Assembly: GCF_000212375.1 (NCBI RefSeq)
Contig: NC_015501.1
Coordinates: 1,612,001 to 1,676,000 of the forward strand
Source: Porphyromonas asaccharolytica DSM 20707
Lineage (GTDB): Bacteria > Bacteroidota > Bacteroidia > Bacteroidales > Porphyromonadaceae
Direction of reading: 5' to 3'
DNA length: 64,000 bases
Shown here: positions 26,314 through 35,954 of the stretch, piece after piece
Numbering within the stretch: position 1 is the stretch's first letter
Layout: the number at the start of each line of letters is the position of its first letter
Notes under the pieces: generated by a model
What the model was told of the DNA's origin: nothing
What the model saw: only the letters and a program-made list of their open reading frames with translations
Database searches by the model: none
Made by a program: the position numbers and the translations under genes

Positions 26314-26559
26314 ACATATCTTTACGGGGAAATTTGTCCGATTCCCGCCTTTCTCGAAGATCCACGTGGAAAATCTCAAATCTCCACCTGGATATTTTTT
26401 ATTTTCCACGTGGGCGTCATTCATTTTCTCCGAAGTTTCATTTGATTCCTCCAAAGAATTTTTTCTTCCCCACGTGGAAAAGAAAAATTCTCCACGTGGA
26501 AATTTCGAAATATCCACGTGGAAATCAGTTTTCCCCGACACGATGCCGTTTCGATATGT
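26314..26559 (+). repeat. 246-bp MITE-like element with eight-box CCACGTGG array, copy B (intact)
   Basis: The ends are ACATATC-NNN-ACGG (26314-26327) and its inverse CCGT-NNN-GATATGT (26546-26559). Inside, CCACGTGG-type boxes start at 26362, 26384 (CCACCTGG), 26406, 26470, 26492 and 26514, and CTCCGAAG-type boxes at 26428 and 26449. Steps are 22, 22, 22, 21, 21, 22, 22 bp. Matching flank sequence continues about 45 bp to the right, including CTAAATTATTGTAA, which is shared with copy C. It lies between the divergent tetR and luxR-type genes. Short open frames inside it are repeat artefacts. Confidence 0.9.
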
Positions 26560-26732
26560 AGGCTGCTCTAAATTATTGTAACGAGTCGTCGTTGAATTTC
26601 CCCAGAGATGGCTGACGTATCATAATCGTTTTTTTAGGAGCGACACATGAGCGATGAGCGAGGAATGAATGATATAATGTGTCATCCCTGTACTTTTCAC
26701 CCTTTCGGGTAATGGGTCTGGTGCGAAATGAG

Positions 26733-26740
26733 TACCTTTG
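26733..26740 (+). promoter_or_regulatory. -7 box of the luxR-type gene
   Basis: TACCTTTG matches TAnnTTTG and lies 33 bp before the ATG at 26774. A TTG codon that would extend the gene upstream lies inside this box, which is why the later ATG is chosen. No clear -33 TTG was seen. Confidence 0.55.
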
Positions 26741-26773
26741 CGTCGCTTGCTCATAAGAAGAGTGGTCCTTAAT

Positions 26774-27547
26774 ATGAGTCTCCCTTGTAACGAAAACGAT
26801 CGACTGAGTCCTCCAGCAGAAACACGTCCCCGAGTAGACGAAGCTCTATATCAGGGGCTACACCCCTATGTGGAGTCTGCCAAGGCTTTGGCTCGGCTTA
26901 CTTACAAGTCTCTCTATATCATTGATTACAACAAGCTGAACTTCCTCTATATCTCTAGTAACCCGCTCTTCCTCTGTGGCGAGTCTGTAGACGAAGTGAT
27001 GAGCGAGGGGTATCAGTTTTACTATCGTCATGTGCCTGAGGAGGATCTAGCATTCCTCGAGCGTGTCAATCGGGCAGGCTTCGAATTCTTTAAGGAGATA
27101 GCCGTCTCGGAGCGTACTGACTACACCATCGCTTACAACTTTCGGATCATACCCGCCGAGTCTAAAGAGCCGCTCTTGATCAATCATCAGCTCACGCCAC
27201 TCAAGCTAGACTCAGAGGGTAACATTTGGCTGTCGCTCTGTCTCGTCTCTCTAGCTCACACACGAGAGGTAGGGGAGGCGTATATCTCTGCGGTCAACTC
27301 AGGTAAGCGATGGAGGCTCTCCTCAAAAAGTGGTCGCTGGAAGCAGATCGAAGACCTCACACTCAGTGAACAGGAAAAAGCCGTAATCAGTCTAGCACAC
27401 CAAGGCTTGTCCGTTGGAGAGATAGCACAGATCATCCACCGCTCAGAGGACTCTGTCAAGGGGTACCGCAAGGCTCTCTTTCAGAAGCTTGGTGTGAGCA
27501 ATATTTCCGAGGCTATAGCTGTAGTCACCAGTCGCAGATTAATCTGA
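26774..27547 (+). CDS. LuxR-type helix-turn-helix regulator with PAS-like sensor domain
   Basis: A 257-residue protein. Residues about 35-165 look like a PAS-type sensor (YIIDYNKLNFLYISSNPLF, YQFYYRHVPEEDLAFLERV). The C-terminal 65 residues are a LuxR/GerE helix-turn-helix (LSEQEKAVISLAHQGLSVGE, SEDSVKGYRKALFQKLGVSN). The ATG at 26774 is preferred over an in-frame TTG at 26738 because the latter lies in the promoter. A divergent neighbour is tetR; a CCACGTGG element lies upstream. No receiver domain is present, so it senses something directly; the signal is unknown. Confidence 0.8.
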   Translation: MSLPCNENDRLSPPAETRPRVDEALYQGLHPYVESAKALARLTYKSLYIIDYNKLNFLYISSNPLFLCGESVDEVMSEGYQFYYRHVPEEDLAFLERVNRAGFEFFKEIAVSERTDYTIAYNFRIIPAESKEPLLINHQLTPLKLDSEGNIWLSLCLVSLAHTREVGEAYISAVNSGKRWRLSSKSGRWKQIEDLTLSEQEKAVISLAHQGLSVGEIAQIIHRSEDSVKGYRKALFQKLGVSNISEAIAVVTSRRLI

Positions 27548-27701
27548 GTCGTCATAGTCTGACTAATCGTTAGACTATGCGTACAATGATGTATGCAGAG
27601 AGCCCGCTCACGAGACAAAAGGCTATGCTCGCTTATGATGATACTCATAGAGCATGATCAACCTTAACGTCTGGCTTATGGAGAAGCTTGAAATTTAGTT
27701 G

Positions 27702-27709
27702 TACTTTTG
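27702..27709 (+). promoter_or_regulatory. -7 box of the grpE-dnaJ promoter
   Basis: TACTTTTG fits TAnnTTTG and lies 126 bp before the grpE ATG. No clear -33 box or CIRCE-type heat-shock inverted repeat was seen in 27548-27835. Confidence 0.45.
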
Positions 27710-27835
27710 TCCTGCATTACGAGATATGTCGCTACGGCTTGGTGACAGAATGACTTGTCTGGCTAGGCAAGTACGCTTGTAGTTGCTCTTTGGCAGGGTT
27801 ATTGTATAGTCTCGTGATAGAAATATAGAGCTAAT

Positions 27836-28444
27836 ATGAAAAAGGACAATAAGAAGGGTGGCAACCATACAGAGCCACAACATATAGATGCCTCTTCAGA
27901 GGATCAGATGAAGCAAGAGACACCAGAGCAGGCATGCGATGCGGCCGCAGCTACTGAGACGGACACTGCGGCGCCTGAGTGTGAGGAGACGCAGAAGATT
28001 GCTGAGCTACAGGAGTCACTAGACAAGCTCAATGATCAGCATCTCCGTATGCTGGCTGAGTACGATAACTACCGCAAGCGTACGCTACAGGAGAAGAGCG
28101 ACCTGATCAAGAATGGGGGGGAGCGTGTCCTCAAGGAGCTACTCCCGATCGTGGATGACTTCGAGCTAGCGGTCAAGCATGCCCGTGAGAGCAAGAGCGA
28201 GGAGGATCCGATCGTAGAGGGGCTACTCCTTATATATAATAAGCTGATCGGTTACCTAGAGAAGCAGGGTGTCGTGATGATTGAGGCGACGGGCTGTCCC
28301 TTTGACGATAACCTACACGAGGCTGTGGCAATGATTCCGGCACCTACTCCAGAGCAGAAGGGGCAGGTGATCGATTGCGTCCGTACAGGCTATATGCTTC
28401 ACGATAAGGTGCTACGCCACGCGCATGTGGTCGTCGGCAACTAA
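27836..28444 (+). CDS. grpE: Nucleotide exchange factor GrpE
   Basis: A 202-residue protein: a polar, acidic N-terminal 60 residues, a long coiled-coil (RMLAEYDNYRKRTLQEKSDL) and the beta domain with GVVMIEATGCPFDDNLHEAV and a C-terminal VLRHAHVVVG. GrpE releases ADP from DnaK. dnaJ follows at 35 bp; dnaK is not in the window. Confidence 0.95.
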   Translation: MKKDNKKGGNHTEPQHIDASSEDQMKQETPEQACDAAAATETDTAAPECEETQKIAELQESLDKLNDQHLRMLAEYDNYRKRTLQEKSDLIKNGGERVLKELLPIVDDFELAVKHARESKSEEDPIVEGLLLIYNKLIGYLEKQGVVMIEATGCPFDDNLHEAVAMIPAPTPEQKGQVIDCVRTGYMLHDKVLRHAHVVVGN

Positions 28445-28479
28445 GAGGCTTAAAGCTTTGATCTGCACAAGATAGATAT

Positions 28480-29634
28480 ATGGCAACGAAGAAAGACTAC
28501 TATGAGCTGCTGGGCGTCTCACGAGACGCTTCGGCAGATGAGATAAAGAAGGCTTACCGCAAGCAAGCCCTAAAGTATCACCCCGATCGCAACCCTGGAG
28601 ACAAGGAGGCGGAGGAGCACTTTAAGGAGGTTGCGGAGGCTTATGATGTGCTGAGCGATCCCGACAAGCGGAGTCGCTATGACCAGTTTGGACATAGTGG
28701 CGTAGACGGAGCTAGTGGCTTCGGAGGCTTTAGTGGAGGTGGCGGCTTTACGGTAGATGATATATTCTCCCGTTTTGGCGACATCTTCGGAGGTGGTTTT
28801 GGCGATTACTTCGGCGGCGGCACTGGCTCCGGTAGGGCACAGCGTCCTATGGGTAGCGACTTGCGCGTTACGGTGCGTCTCACGCTAGAGGATATCAATA
28901 GCGGGGTAGACAAGAAGCTACGTGTCAAGAAGTTAATCCAGTGTGATGGCTGTCATGGTCAGGGCACTACAGAGAGCGACGGCAAGCGTAGCTGCTCGAC
29001 TTGTGGAGGCGCTGGTGTCGTGTATGACGTGAGGAACTCGATCTTCGGTCAGATGCGTACGCAGACCACTTGCCCCACCTGTGGAGGCGCTGGCGAGGTG
29101 GTCACGAAGCCTTGCGCTAAGTGTCACGGCAAGGGTGTCGTGCAGGGTGAGGAGGTTATCTCCTTTCACATCCCAGCAGGTGTCGTGGGCGGTATGCAGC
29201 TCACGCTGCAGGGCAAGGGTAATGCAGCTCCCCAAGAAGGTATACCAGGTGATCTACTCGTCGTGATCCAAGAGGAGCAGCACAAGGACTTCATACGCAA
29301 TGGCAATGACCTGATCTACAACCTCCTCATACCCATCCACACAGCGATACGTGGTGGACAGGTGACGGTTCCAACGATCGACGGTAGTGCAAGACTCAAG
29401 ATAGAGCCAGGCACGCAGCCCGGCAAGGTGCTCCGTATGCGTGGCAAGGGTCTCCCCTCAGTACAGGGTTATGGACGTGGCGACCTGATGGTCAATGTGA
29501 ATGTCTTCATCCCACAGCATACCTCAGCAGAGGACGAGAAGTTGATCGACCAATTGGCACAGTCGGAGCACTTTAATCCGACGGAAGCCGATCGTAAGGC
29601 TATAGACAAGAAGTATAGGGAGATGCTTGAGTAA
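28480..29634 (+). CDS. dnaJ: Chaperone DnaJ
   Basis: A 384-residue class A J-protein. The J domain has H34-P35-D36, followed by a Gly/Phe-rich stretch (about 75-120), four zinc motifs ([32 protein letters not shown]) and the C-terminal substrate-binding domains. It delivers unfolded proteins to DnaK and stimulates its ATPase. Co-transcribed with grpE. Confidence 0.97.
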   Translation: MATKKDYYELLGVSRDASADEIKKAYRKQALKYHPDRNPGDKEAEEHFKEVAEAYDVLSDPDKRSRYDQFGHSGVDGASGFGGFSGGGGFTVDDIFSRFGDIFGGGFGDYFGGGTGSGRAQRPMGSDLRVTVRLTLEDINSGVDKKLRVKKLIQCDGCHGQGTTESDGKRSCSTCGGAGVVYDVRNSIFGQMRTQTTCPTCGGAGEVVTKPCAKCHGKGVVQGEEVISFHIPAGVVGGMQLTLQGKGNAAPQEGIPGDLLVVIQEEQHKDFIRNGNDLIYNLLIPIHTAIRGGQVTVPTIDGSARLKIEPGTQPGKVLRMRGKGLPSVQGYGRGDLMVNVNVFIPQHTSAEDEKLIDQLAQSEHFNPTEADRKAIDKKYREMLE

Positions 29635-29681
29635 GCATCTCCTATACCTTATATGTATGGGTAACAAAGACCGCTAATCGT

Positions 29682-30923
29682 ATGGTACGAATGAACACTG
29701 TGTGGACTAGACTCACACTACTTATAGCATCGCTCTGTATCGCTCTGAGCAGCACAGCCTCGGCGCAGGAGCCGCTCAGTACAGACTCGCTGATTGGTGC
29801 GACTGCCGATGGATGTCATCGTATCAGTATACTACTCTGCACCCCCTCGCAGGCAGATGCCTACACGATCTATGGACACGCAGCGATGCGTGTGCGTAGC
29901 TTAGAGGATCTGGAGGACGACTATGTGTACAACTATGGGGTCTTTGACTTCGACCAACCAGGCTTCTACACGAAGTTTATCAAGGGTGAGACGGACGGCT
30001 ACTTTGTCCAGCAGGAGCCGTGGGACTACTTCCTCTACCGCTACCATGCCTATGGGCAAAACATCTACGAGCTAGAGCTAGACCTTTCTCCCGAGCAGGA
30101 AGAGGCGATACGCAGCTACCTAGCGTGGAACATCAAGGAGGAGAATAAGTACTACCTCTACAACTTTGCTTTTGACAACTGTGCTACACGACCATACTCT
30201 ATTGTCAAGCAAACGCTCCCTCAGGGGTGGCGCATAGAGCTGCCTCAAGTGGCAAAAGAAGAGTCGCTACGCAGTCTTATCGATGCCTATGCGGACTATC
30301 ATCCGTGGTATCGTCTCGGTACACAACTAGCCTTGGGAGCGCCTGCCGACACAATTATGACGGTCGAGGATCGTCTCTTCCTACCGATGGAGATGGATCG
30401 TCTTTTACAGCAAGCGACACTCGTCTCTCCGATAGGTGCGAAGCCACTCGTGAGCAATCGGATCGTTTATGAGACACCGACACCAGCTCCACAGCCTGTG
30501 GCTCACTGGTGGCTGGAGCCTGTCCTGTGGATGTCGCTCCTAATGGTCGTCTCGGGCGTGCTGTGCTACTTGCGTCGTAGCCGCTACTGGACATTGCTCT
30601 GGATGACGCTTTACGCTTGTGCTGGCTGCATCTTGGGCTTCCTAACCTTTGTCTCGATACATCCCTGCACCGATCCTAACTACAACTTGCTGGTCTTTCA
30701 TCCACTCCTCCTCTTGGCTTGGTTTGCCTTGGGTAGGGGAGGCAAAGCTCAGCGCATCGCACGGTACTTCCACTCGGCAAATGCTTTGGCAGTAGCGGTC
30801 TTCCTGATCTTGGTCGTCTGTGCCGTGCAGACCACTTCGCTGCCCATCATCTTGCTTGCCATTAACTCAGCTATCCTTTCGGTAGCCTATTTGACCTATT
30901 CTAAACGACAAACACAGCGCTGA
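29682..30923 (+). CDS. DUF4105/Lnb-like membrane protein
   Basis: A 413-residue protein with a signal peptide (residues 1-28), a periplasmic domain with YGHAAMRV (H66) and FDNCATRP (C167), and about five C-terminal membrane segments (residues 265-410). The H and C motifs and layout match the DUF4105 family, part of which is described as the Lnb lipoprotein N-acyltransferase of Bacteroidota; I rely on memory for that link. If so, it would finish the N-terminal acylation of the many lipoproteins seen here. The stop overlaps the start of the next gene by 1 bp. Confidence 0.7.
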   Translation: MVRMNTVWTRLTLLIASLCIALSSTASAQEPLSTDSLIGATADGCHRISILLCTPSQADAYTIYGHAAMRVRSLEDLEDDYVYNYGVFDFDQPGFYTKFIKGETDGYFVQQEPWDYFLYRYHAYGQNIYELELDLSPEQEEAIRSYLAWNIKEENKYYLYNFAFDNCATRPYSIVKQTLPQGWRIELPQVAKEESLRSLIDAYADYHPWYRLGTQLALGAPADTIMTVEDRLFLPMEMDRLLQQATLVSPIGAKPLVSNRIVYETPTPAPQPVAHWWLEPVLWMSLLMVVSGVLCYLRRSRYWTLLWMTLYACAGCILGFLTFVSIHPCTDPNYNLLVFHPLLLLAWFALGRGGKAQRIARYFHSANALAVAVFLILVVCAVQTTSLPIILLAINSAILSVAYLTYSKRQTQR

Positions 30924-32479
30924 TGAGACCTATTCGCTATCTCCTCCTCACATTAAGTTGTCTACTGCCGCTGGCACTCTCGGCACAGCGCACGAGACCT
31001 GACATACTGGTGCAAATCTATGTCAAGGGACTACGCACCGACCTGCTGGATAGTTATCGGGCAGGGTGGGGTGGTAATGGCCTGAACGGGGTGATGAAGC
31101 AAGGGACGGTAGCACCCGACATTCGCTATCCATACCCATTACTAGACGAGGTGGCGCAGCTTGCTTCGCTCTCGGCAGGTGCTATGCCGGAGATACATGG
31201 CGTGTACCAAGCTGAGCGATATGACGCGGAGACACAGCGGTCGGAGTCTACCTTTGCCAATAGAGACTATCGGGGCATCAACAGCGCAGAGCAGCTAGCT
31301 CCCGCTGTCCTACGTAGCGAACTGCTCACAGACGTACTCAGGGGCTCTTCGCAGGGCGATGCGATTGTCTATGCCATAGCGAGCCGTGCCAACGATGCCA
31401 TTGCTGTGGCGGGACACGATGCCGAGGGCGCTATATGGATCGATAAGCATAGCGGCTGGTGGGCTACGACCAACTTCTACGGCGGTTTGCCCGCCTTAGC
31501 TCTTAAAGCAAATAATGAGCAGCGCACGCTGGGCGGACGCACTACACCGACCGTCTGGAAGCCTCTCTCGAAAGGCTCGAAGGAGGGTAGCTTTGCTCAC
31601 ACTTTCGAGGGCGCATGGCGTATGAGCGACCTCTTGACATCGCCCTTTGCTAATGATGCCATCACGGACCTATCTAAGGAGTTCATACGCTACGCTCACA
31701 AAGCACGTCGCACGTCGCCTACGCTCCTCGTTATGGTCTTAGACCTAGAGGTAGGCACTCGTGGGGTAGCCTATGCGGACTATTCGCCAGAGCAGCAGGA
31801 CGCCTACGCTCGGCTTAATGAGCAGATACATCAGATCACTGCTCTACTGCAAGAATTATATGGTGCAGACCATTATGCGCTCAATATCGTTGGAGTCCCT
31901 GTTGCGAACTTAGCTCAGCCGAAGGCTCCTTCTCGTCGCTCGGTCGTCACCTTTGACCCCGCTAAGTGTATCGCACTGGCTAATCTCTACCTCTCGGCCA
32001 TCTATGGGCGCAACGACTGGGTCATCGCCTACAGCCATCAGACGCTCCATCTAAATAAGAAGGAGATAGCAGATAAGAAGGTCGATATGCAGGATATGAG
32101 CAATAATCTTGCTACTTTTGTATCCGAGATGGAAGGTGTCATCGGGGCAATCCCCGCATATCAACTACAGAGGGGACTCTCACAGCCTGCCTGGGCTAAG
32201 CCTCTGTACTCGCATAGTTATCGTAGCTATGCGGGCGATGTGCTACTGGCTCTAGCTCCCTTTGCAGAGGTGGCAGGAGAGAAGCCAGGTGTCGAGCAGC
32301 AGAGAGAGCGACGTGTCACGGCTCCCTTTATCCTGATGGCTCCTGGCGTAGCTTCGCAGAGGCTTACGGAGCCTATATCGTACGATGCGGTTGCGCCTTC
32401 GCTCGCTTATCTCCTCTGTGTCCCTCAGCCGATGAGTGCTGACGGAACGCCACTCTTTACCCTATTCAATCAGAAATAA
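30923..32479 (+). CDS. Alkaline-phosphatase-fold protein lacking catalytic residues (probable pseudo-enzyme)
   Basis: A 518-residue secreted protein (signal peptide 1-21, LSA-Q). It follows the PafA-type phosphatase pattern: start [12 protein letters not shown], the GAMPEIHGV segment (residues 87-94), LDLEVGTRG, and a late phosphatase-like C-terminus. The residues that bind metal and attack phosphate are replaced: the usual D of VVDQMR is K35, the PTxT nucleophile region reads PLLDEVAQ (72-79), DxxGHxxG reads LEVGTRGV, and the DH pair is absent. It is translated directly with the DUF4105 gene and lies 11 bp before secA. A non-enzymatic envelope role is inference. Confidence 0.7.
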   Translation: MRPIRYLLLTLSCLLPLALSAQRTRPDILVQIYVKGLRTDLLDSYRAGWGGNGLNGVMKQGTVAPDIRYPYPLLDEVAQLASLSAGAMPEIHGVYQAERYDAETQRSESTFANRDYRGINSAEQLAPAVLRSELLTDVLRGSSQGDAIVYAIASRANDAIAVAGHDAEGAIWIDKHSGWWATTNFYGGLPALALKANNEQRTLGGRTTPTVWKPLSKGSKEGSFAHTFEGAWRMSDLLTSPFANDAITDLSKEFIRYAHKARRTSPTLLVMVLDLEVGTRGVAYADYSPEQQDAYARLNEQIHQITALLQELYGADHYALNIVGVPVANLAQPKAPSRRSVVTFDPAKCIALANLYLSAIYGRNDWVIAYSHQTLHLNKKEIADKKVDMQDMSNNLATFVSEMEGVIGAIPAYQLQRGLSQPAWAKPLYSHSYRSYAGDVLLALAPFAEVAGEKPGVEQQRERRVTAPFILMAPGVASQRLTEPISYDAVAPSLAYLLCVPQPMSADGTPLFTLFNQK

Positions 32480-32490
32480 TCAACCACTTT

Positions 32491-35400
32491 ATGGCTCTCA
32501 GTAATATCATCACAAAGCTCTTTGGTAGTAAGTCTCAGCGAGACCTCAAGGAGATAACACCCTACATTAAGAAAATCAAGGAGGTCGAACCCTCCATACA
32601 GGCTCTCAGCGATGATGCTCTGAGAGATCGCACACAGCAGCTACGCAACGAGATCAACGAGTATGTCGCCTCGGAGCGTGCCGAGATTGCTAAGCTCAAA
32701 GAGGACATCGAAGATCTCGACATAGACGCTCGTGAGGAGGCTTGGTCTAAGATTGATAAGATAGAAAAGGACGTGCTAGAGAAGATCGAGGTCAAGCTTG
32801 ACGAGATCCTCCCCACGGCTTTTGCTATTGTCAAGGAGACTGCACGACGCTTTGCCAATAATGAGACGATCACCGTCACTGCCACGCAGATGGATAGAGA
32901 TCTATCGATAGATCACGACTTCGTGGAGATCGATGGCGACAAGGCGATCTACCACAACCACTGGGTAGCAGGAGGCAACGAGATCACTTGGGATATGGTA
33001 CACTACGATGTACAGCTCATCGGTGGTGTCGTACTGCACAAAGGTAAGATAGCCGAGATGGCGACAGGTGAGGGTAAAACGCTCGTAGCTACTCTGCCAG
33101 TCTTCCTCAATGCGCTACCAGGCAATGGTGTCCATGTGGTTACGGTCAATGACTATCTGGCTAAGCGTGACTCCGAGTGGATGGGACCGCTCTATATGTT
33201 CCACGGGCTGAGCGTCGACTGTATCGACAAGCACAAGCCCAATAGCGAGGGGCGCCGCAAGGCTTACAATGCGGACATCACTTTCGGTACGAACAATGAG
33301 TTCGGCTTTGACTACCTGAGAGACAATATGGCAACAGCCCCCTCAGACCTCGTTCAGCGTCCGCACAACTACGCCATTGTGGATGAGGTGGACTCGGTCC
33401 TTATCGACGATGCTCGTACGCCTCTGATCATATCTGGTCCTACGCCTCAGGGAGAGGATCAGCTCTTTGAGGAGTACCTGCCCAATGTCGAGAAGGTGGT
33501 CAATGCTCAGAAGGACTTCGTCTCTAAGCTACTCGTAGAGGCGAAGAAGAAGATAGGTAGCGAAGACAAGAAAGAGGTAGACGAGGGCTTCTTACTGCTC
33601 TTCCGGGTCTTCAAGGGACTACCTAAGTACAAGCCTCTCATCAAGTACCTCAGTGAGCCAGGTATCAAGGCCTCTATGCTCAAGACCGAGGAGATCTATA
33701 TGGCGGAGAACATGCGCCAGATGCACATCGTGACCGATCCGCTCTACTTCGTCATCGACGAGAAGATGAATAGCATCACCCTCACCGATAAGGGTATCGA
33801 GATGCTTTCGAAGGGTGCAGAGGATGCCTCCTTCTTTGTCCTCCCAGACATTGCCTCTCAGCTAGCAGAGCTGGAGGGTGAGGGGCTCGCTCCCTCTGAG
33901 TACGCTGCTAAGAAGGACGAGCTAATCACCAACTACGCTATCAAGAGCGAGCGTGTTCACACGGTCAATCAGCTCTTTAAGGCTTACGCCCTCTTCGAGC
34001 GTGATGATCAGTATGTGGTGATAGACAATAAGGTGATGATCGTCGATGAGCAGACGGGTCGTCTTATGGATGGCCGTCGCTACTCAGATGGTCTGCACCA
34101 AGCTATCGAGGCTAAGGAGCGCGTCAAGGTCGAGGCTGCTACGCAGACCTTTGCAACCATTACCCTGCAAAACTACTTCCGTATGTACCACAAGCTGGCG
34201 GGTATGACTGGTACGGCTGAGACGGAGGCGGGAGAGTTTTGGGACATCTACAAGCTTGATGTGGTGGTCATTCCGACCAATCGCCCCGTCATCCGTGATG
34301 ATCAGAACGACCGTATCTACAAGACGGCTCGCGAGAAGTACAACGCAGTCATCGAGGAGATCGAGAGGCTCATAGCGGCTGGTCGTCCAGTGCTAGTAGG
34401 TACGACTTCGGTCGACATCAGTGAGCTACTCAGTCGTATGCTCTCGCTGCGCAAGATCCCCCATCAGGTGCTCAATGCTAAGCTACACCAGAAGGAGGCC
34501 GAAATCGTTGCTCAGGCTGGTCAAGCTGGCACCGTGACCATCGCAACCAACATGGCAGGTCGTGGTACCGATATCAAGCTCTCGCCAGAGGTGCGTGAGG
34601 CTGGTGGACTAGCTATCATCGGTACGGAGCGACATGAGTCACGCCGTGTGGATAGGCAGTTGCGTGGTCGTGCAGGTCGTCAGGGAGATCCTGGTAGCTC
34701 TGTCTTCTTCATCTCTCTAGAGGATCACTTGATGCGACTCTTTGCGAGTGATCGTATTGCTTCGCTGATGGATCGTATGGGCTTTGGCGAAGGTGAAGCG
34801 CTTGAGAACAAGATGCTCAGCAACTCTGTAGAGCGTGCGCAGAAGAAGGTCGAGGAGAACAACTTCGGTATCCGTAAGCGCCTCCTAGAGTACGACGATG
34901 TGATGAACTCACAGCGTAAGGGTATCTACGAGAAGCGTCGCCACGCTTTGATGGGCGAGCGCATCGGTATGGACGTCCTCAACATGCTCTACGACGTGAC
35001 CGAGGCGATTGTCAATAAGAATAAGGAGGCAGACGACTACGAAGGATTCCGCAACGAACTCCTCTCGGTGCTAGCCGTAGAGACTGAGCTGACTCCAGAA
35101 GCCTTCAAGTCGACCCACACGAATGAGGTAGTCGACAAGACCTTTGAGACGGTCTATCAGGCACTCAACCACAAGGGCGAGAAGATCGCTACAGTCGCTT
35201 ACCCGATCCTGCACAATCTCTACGAGACGCAGGGCGACAAGTTCAAGCGTATCATCATACCGATCACGGATGGTAATAAGGTATACAACATCCCTTGCGA
35301 CCTAGCCGAGGCAGACCGCACCGAGGGCAAGAGCATCGTTAAGGAATTTCACAAGACGATCATGCTCTACACCCTGGATGACGCTTGGAAGGAGCACCTC

Positions 35401-35823
35401 CGTGAGATGGACGAGCTGCGTAACTCCGTGCAAAACGCTAGCTACGAGAACAAGGACCCACTCCTCATCTACAAGCTAGAGTCTTACGATCTCTTTAGCG
35501 ATATGCTTAACGGGCTCAACCGTAAGACCGCTACGATCCTCACGCGTGGTCGCATACCGCTACCCGAAAATGATGAGACCGGCTCTAGTCTCTCCGTCCG
35601 TGAGGCGCAGACGGAGCGTCATACAGACCGTACTCAGTACCGCGAGACCAAGGACGAGATCGCTAGCCAGCAAGAGGCACAGCGTCAAGCTGGACAAGCC
35701 GCCACAGAGGCTTCACAGCCTAAGGCTCAGCCTATTGTCAAGGATAAGAAGATCGGTCGCAACGACCCTTGCCCTTGTGGTAGCGGTAAGAAGTATAAGA
35801 ATTGTCACGGGCGCAACGCCTAG
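32491..35823 (+). CDS. secA: Preprotein translocase ATPase SecA
   Basis: A 1110-residue SecA with Walker A at residues 191-197 (ATGEGKT), the [11 protein letters not shown] motif, [22 protein letters not shown], the [14 protein letters not shown] helicase motif and the C-terminal zinc segment [17 protein letters not shown]. It is longer than E. coli SecA because of inserts common in Bacteroidota. It drives proteins through SecYEG. It ends the transcription unit that begins with the DUF4105 gene and is followed by a strong terminator. Confidence 0.97.
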   Translation: MALSNIITKLFGSKSQRDLKEITPYIKKIKEVEPSIQALSDDALRDRTQQLRNEINEYVASERAEIAKLKEDIEDLDIDAREEAWSKIDKIEKDVLEKIEVKLDEILPTAFAIVKETARRFANNETITVTATQMDRDLSIDHDFVEIDGDKAIYHNHWVAGGNEITWDMVHYDVQLIGGVVLHKGKIAEMATGEGKTLVATLPVFLNALPGNGVHVVTVNDYLAKRDSEWMGPLYMFHGLSVDCIDKHKPNSEGRRKAYNADITFGTNNEFGFDYLRDNMATAPSDLVQRPHNYAIVDEVDSVLIDDARTPLIISGPTPQGEDQLFEEYLPNVEKVVNAQKDFVSKLLVEAKKKIGSEDKKEVDEGFLLLFRVFKGLPKYKPLIKYLSEPGIKASMLKTEEIYMAENMRQMHIVTDPLYFVIDEKMNSITLTDKGIEMLSKGAEDASFFVLPDIASQLAELEGEGLAPSEYAAKKDELITNYAIKSERVHTVNQLFKAYALFERDDQYVVIDNKVMIVDEQTGRLMDGRRYSDGLHQAIEAKERVKVEAATQTFATITLQNYFRMYHKLAGMTGTAETEAGEFWDIYKLDVVVIPTNRPVIRDDQNDRIYKTAREKYNAVIEEIERLIAAGRPVLVGTTSVDISELLSRMLSLRKIPHQVLNAKLHQKEAEIVAQAGQAGTVTIATNMAGRGTDIKLSPEVREAGGLAIIGTERHESRRVDRQLRGRAGRQGDPGSSVFFISLEDHLMRLFASDRIASLMDRMGFGEGEALENKMLSNSVERAQKKVEENNFGIRKRLLEYDDVMNSQRKGIYEKRRHALMGERIGMDVLNMLYDVTEAIVNKNKEADDYEGFRNELLSVLAVETELTPEAFKSTHTNEVVDKTFETVYQALNHKGEKIATVAYPILHNLYETQGDKFKRIIIPITDGNKVYNIPCDLAEADRTEGKSIVKEFHKTIMLYTLDDAWKEHLREMDELRNSVQNASYENKDPLLIYKLESYDLFSDMLNGLNRKTATILTRGRIPLPENDETGSSLSVREAQTERHTDRTQYRETKDEIASQQEAQRQAGQAATEASQPKAQPIVKDKKIGRNDPCPCGSGKKYKNCHGRNA

Positions 35824-35836
35824 GCATCATCATATA

Positions 35837-35870
35837 GGGGCAGGCTTTGGTATAAAGCTTTGCCCCTTTT
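35837..35870 (+). terminator. Intrinsic terminator after secA
   Basis: GGGGCA-GGCTTT and AAAGCT-TTGCCCC pair around GGTAT with a small bulge, followed by TTTT. It lies 13 bp after the secA stop. Confidence 0.85.
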
Positions 35871-35954
35871 AGCTATTCCCAAAAAGTCAACAAGATCGCA
35901 GTAGGGTAGTGTGTACGCTACCTTTACTTTGATCCACCCACACAGCAAAAGACT

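Noticed and set aside
26362-26521. Possible CRISPR array
   Set aside because: Repeats are only 8 bp, spacers are 13-14 bp, A/T-rich and shared between copies at different loci, and no cas genes are present.
26308-26581. Three overlapping open frames of 71-77 codons on both strands inside array copy B
   Set aside because: They are translations of the 22-bp repeat units, with periodic low-complexity content, no start signals and no counterpart in copy C, where the IS breaks them.
27548-27835. CIRCE-like heat-shock operator before grpE
   Set aside because: No TTAGCACTC-N9-GAGTGCTAA-like inverted repeat was found.
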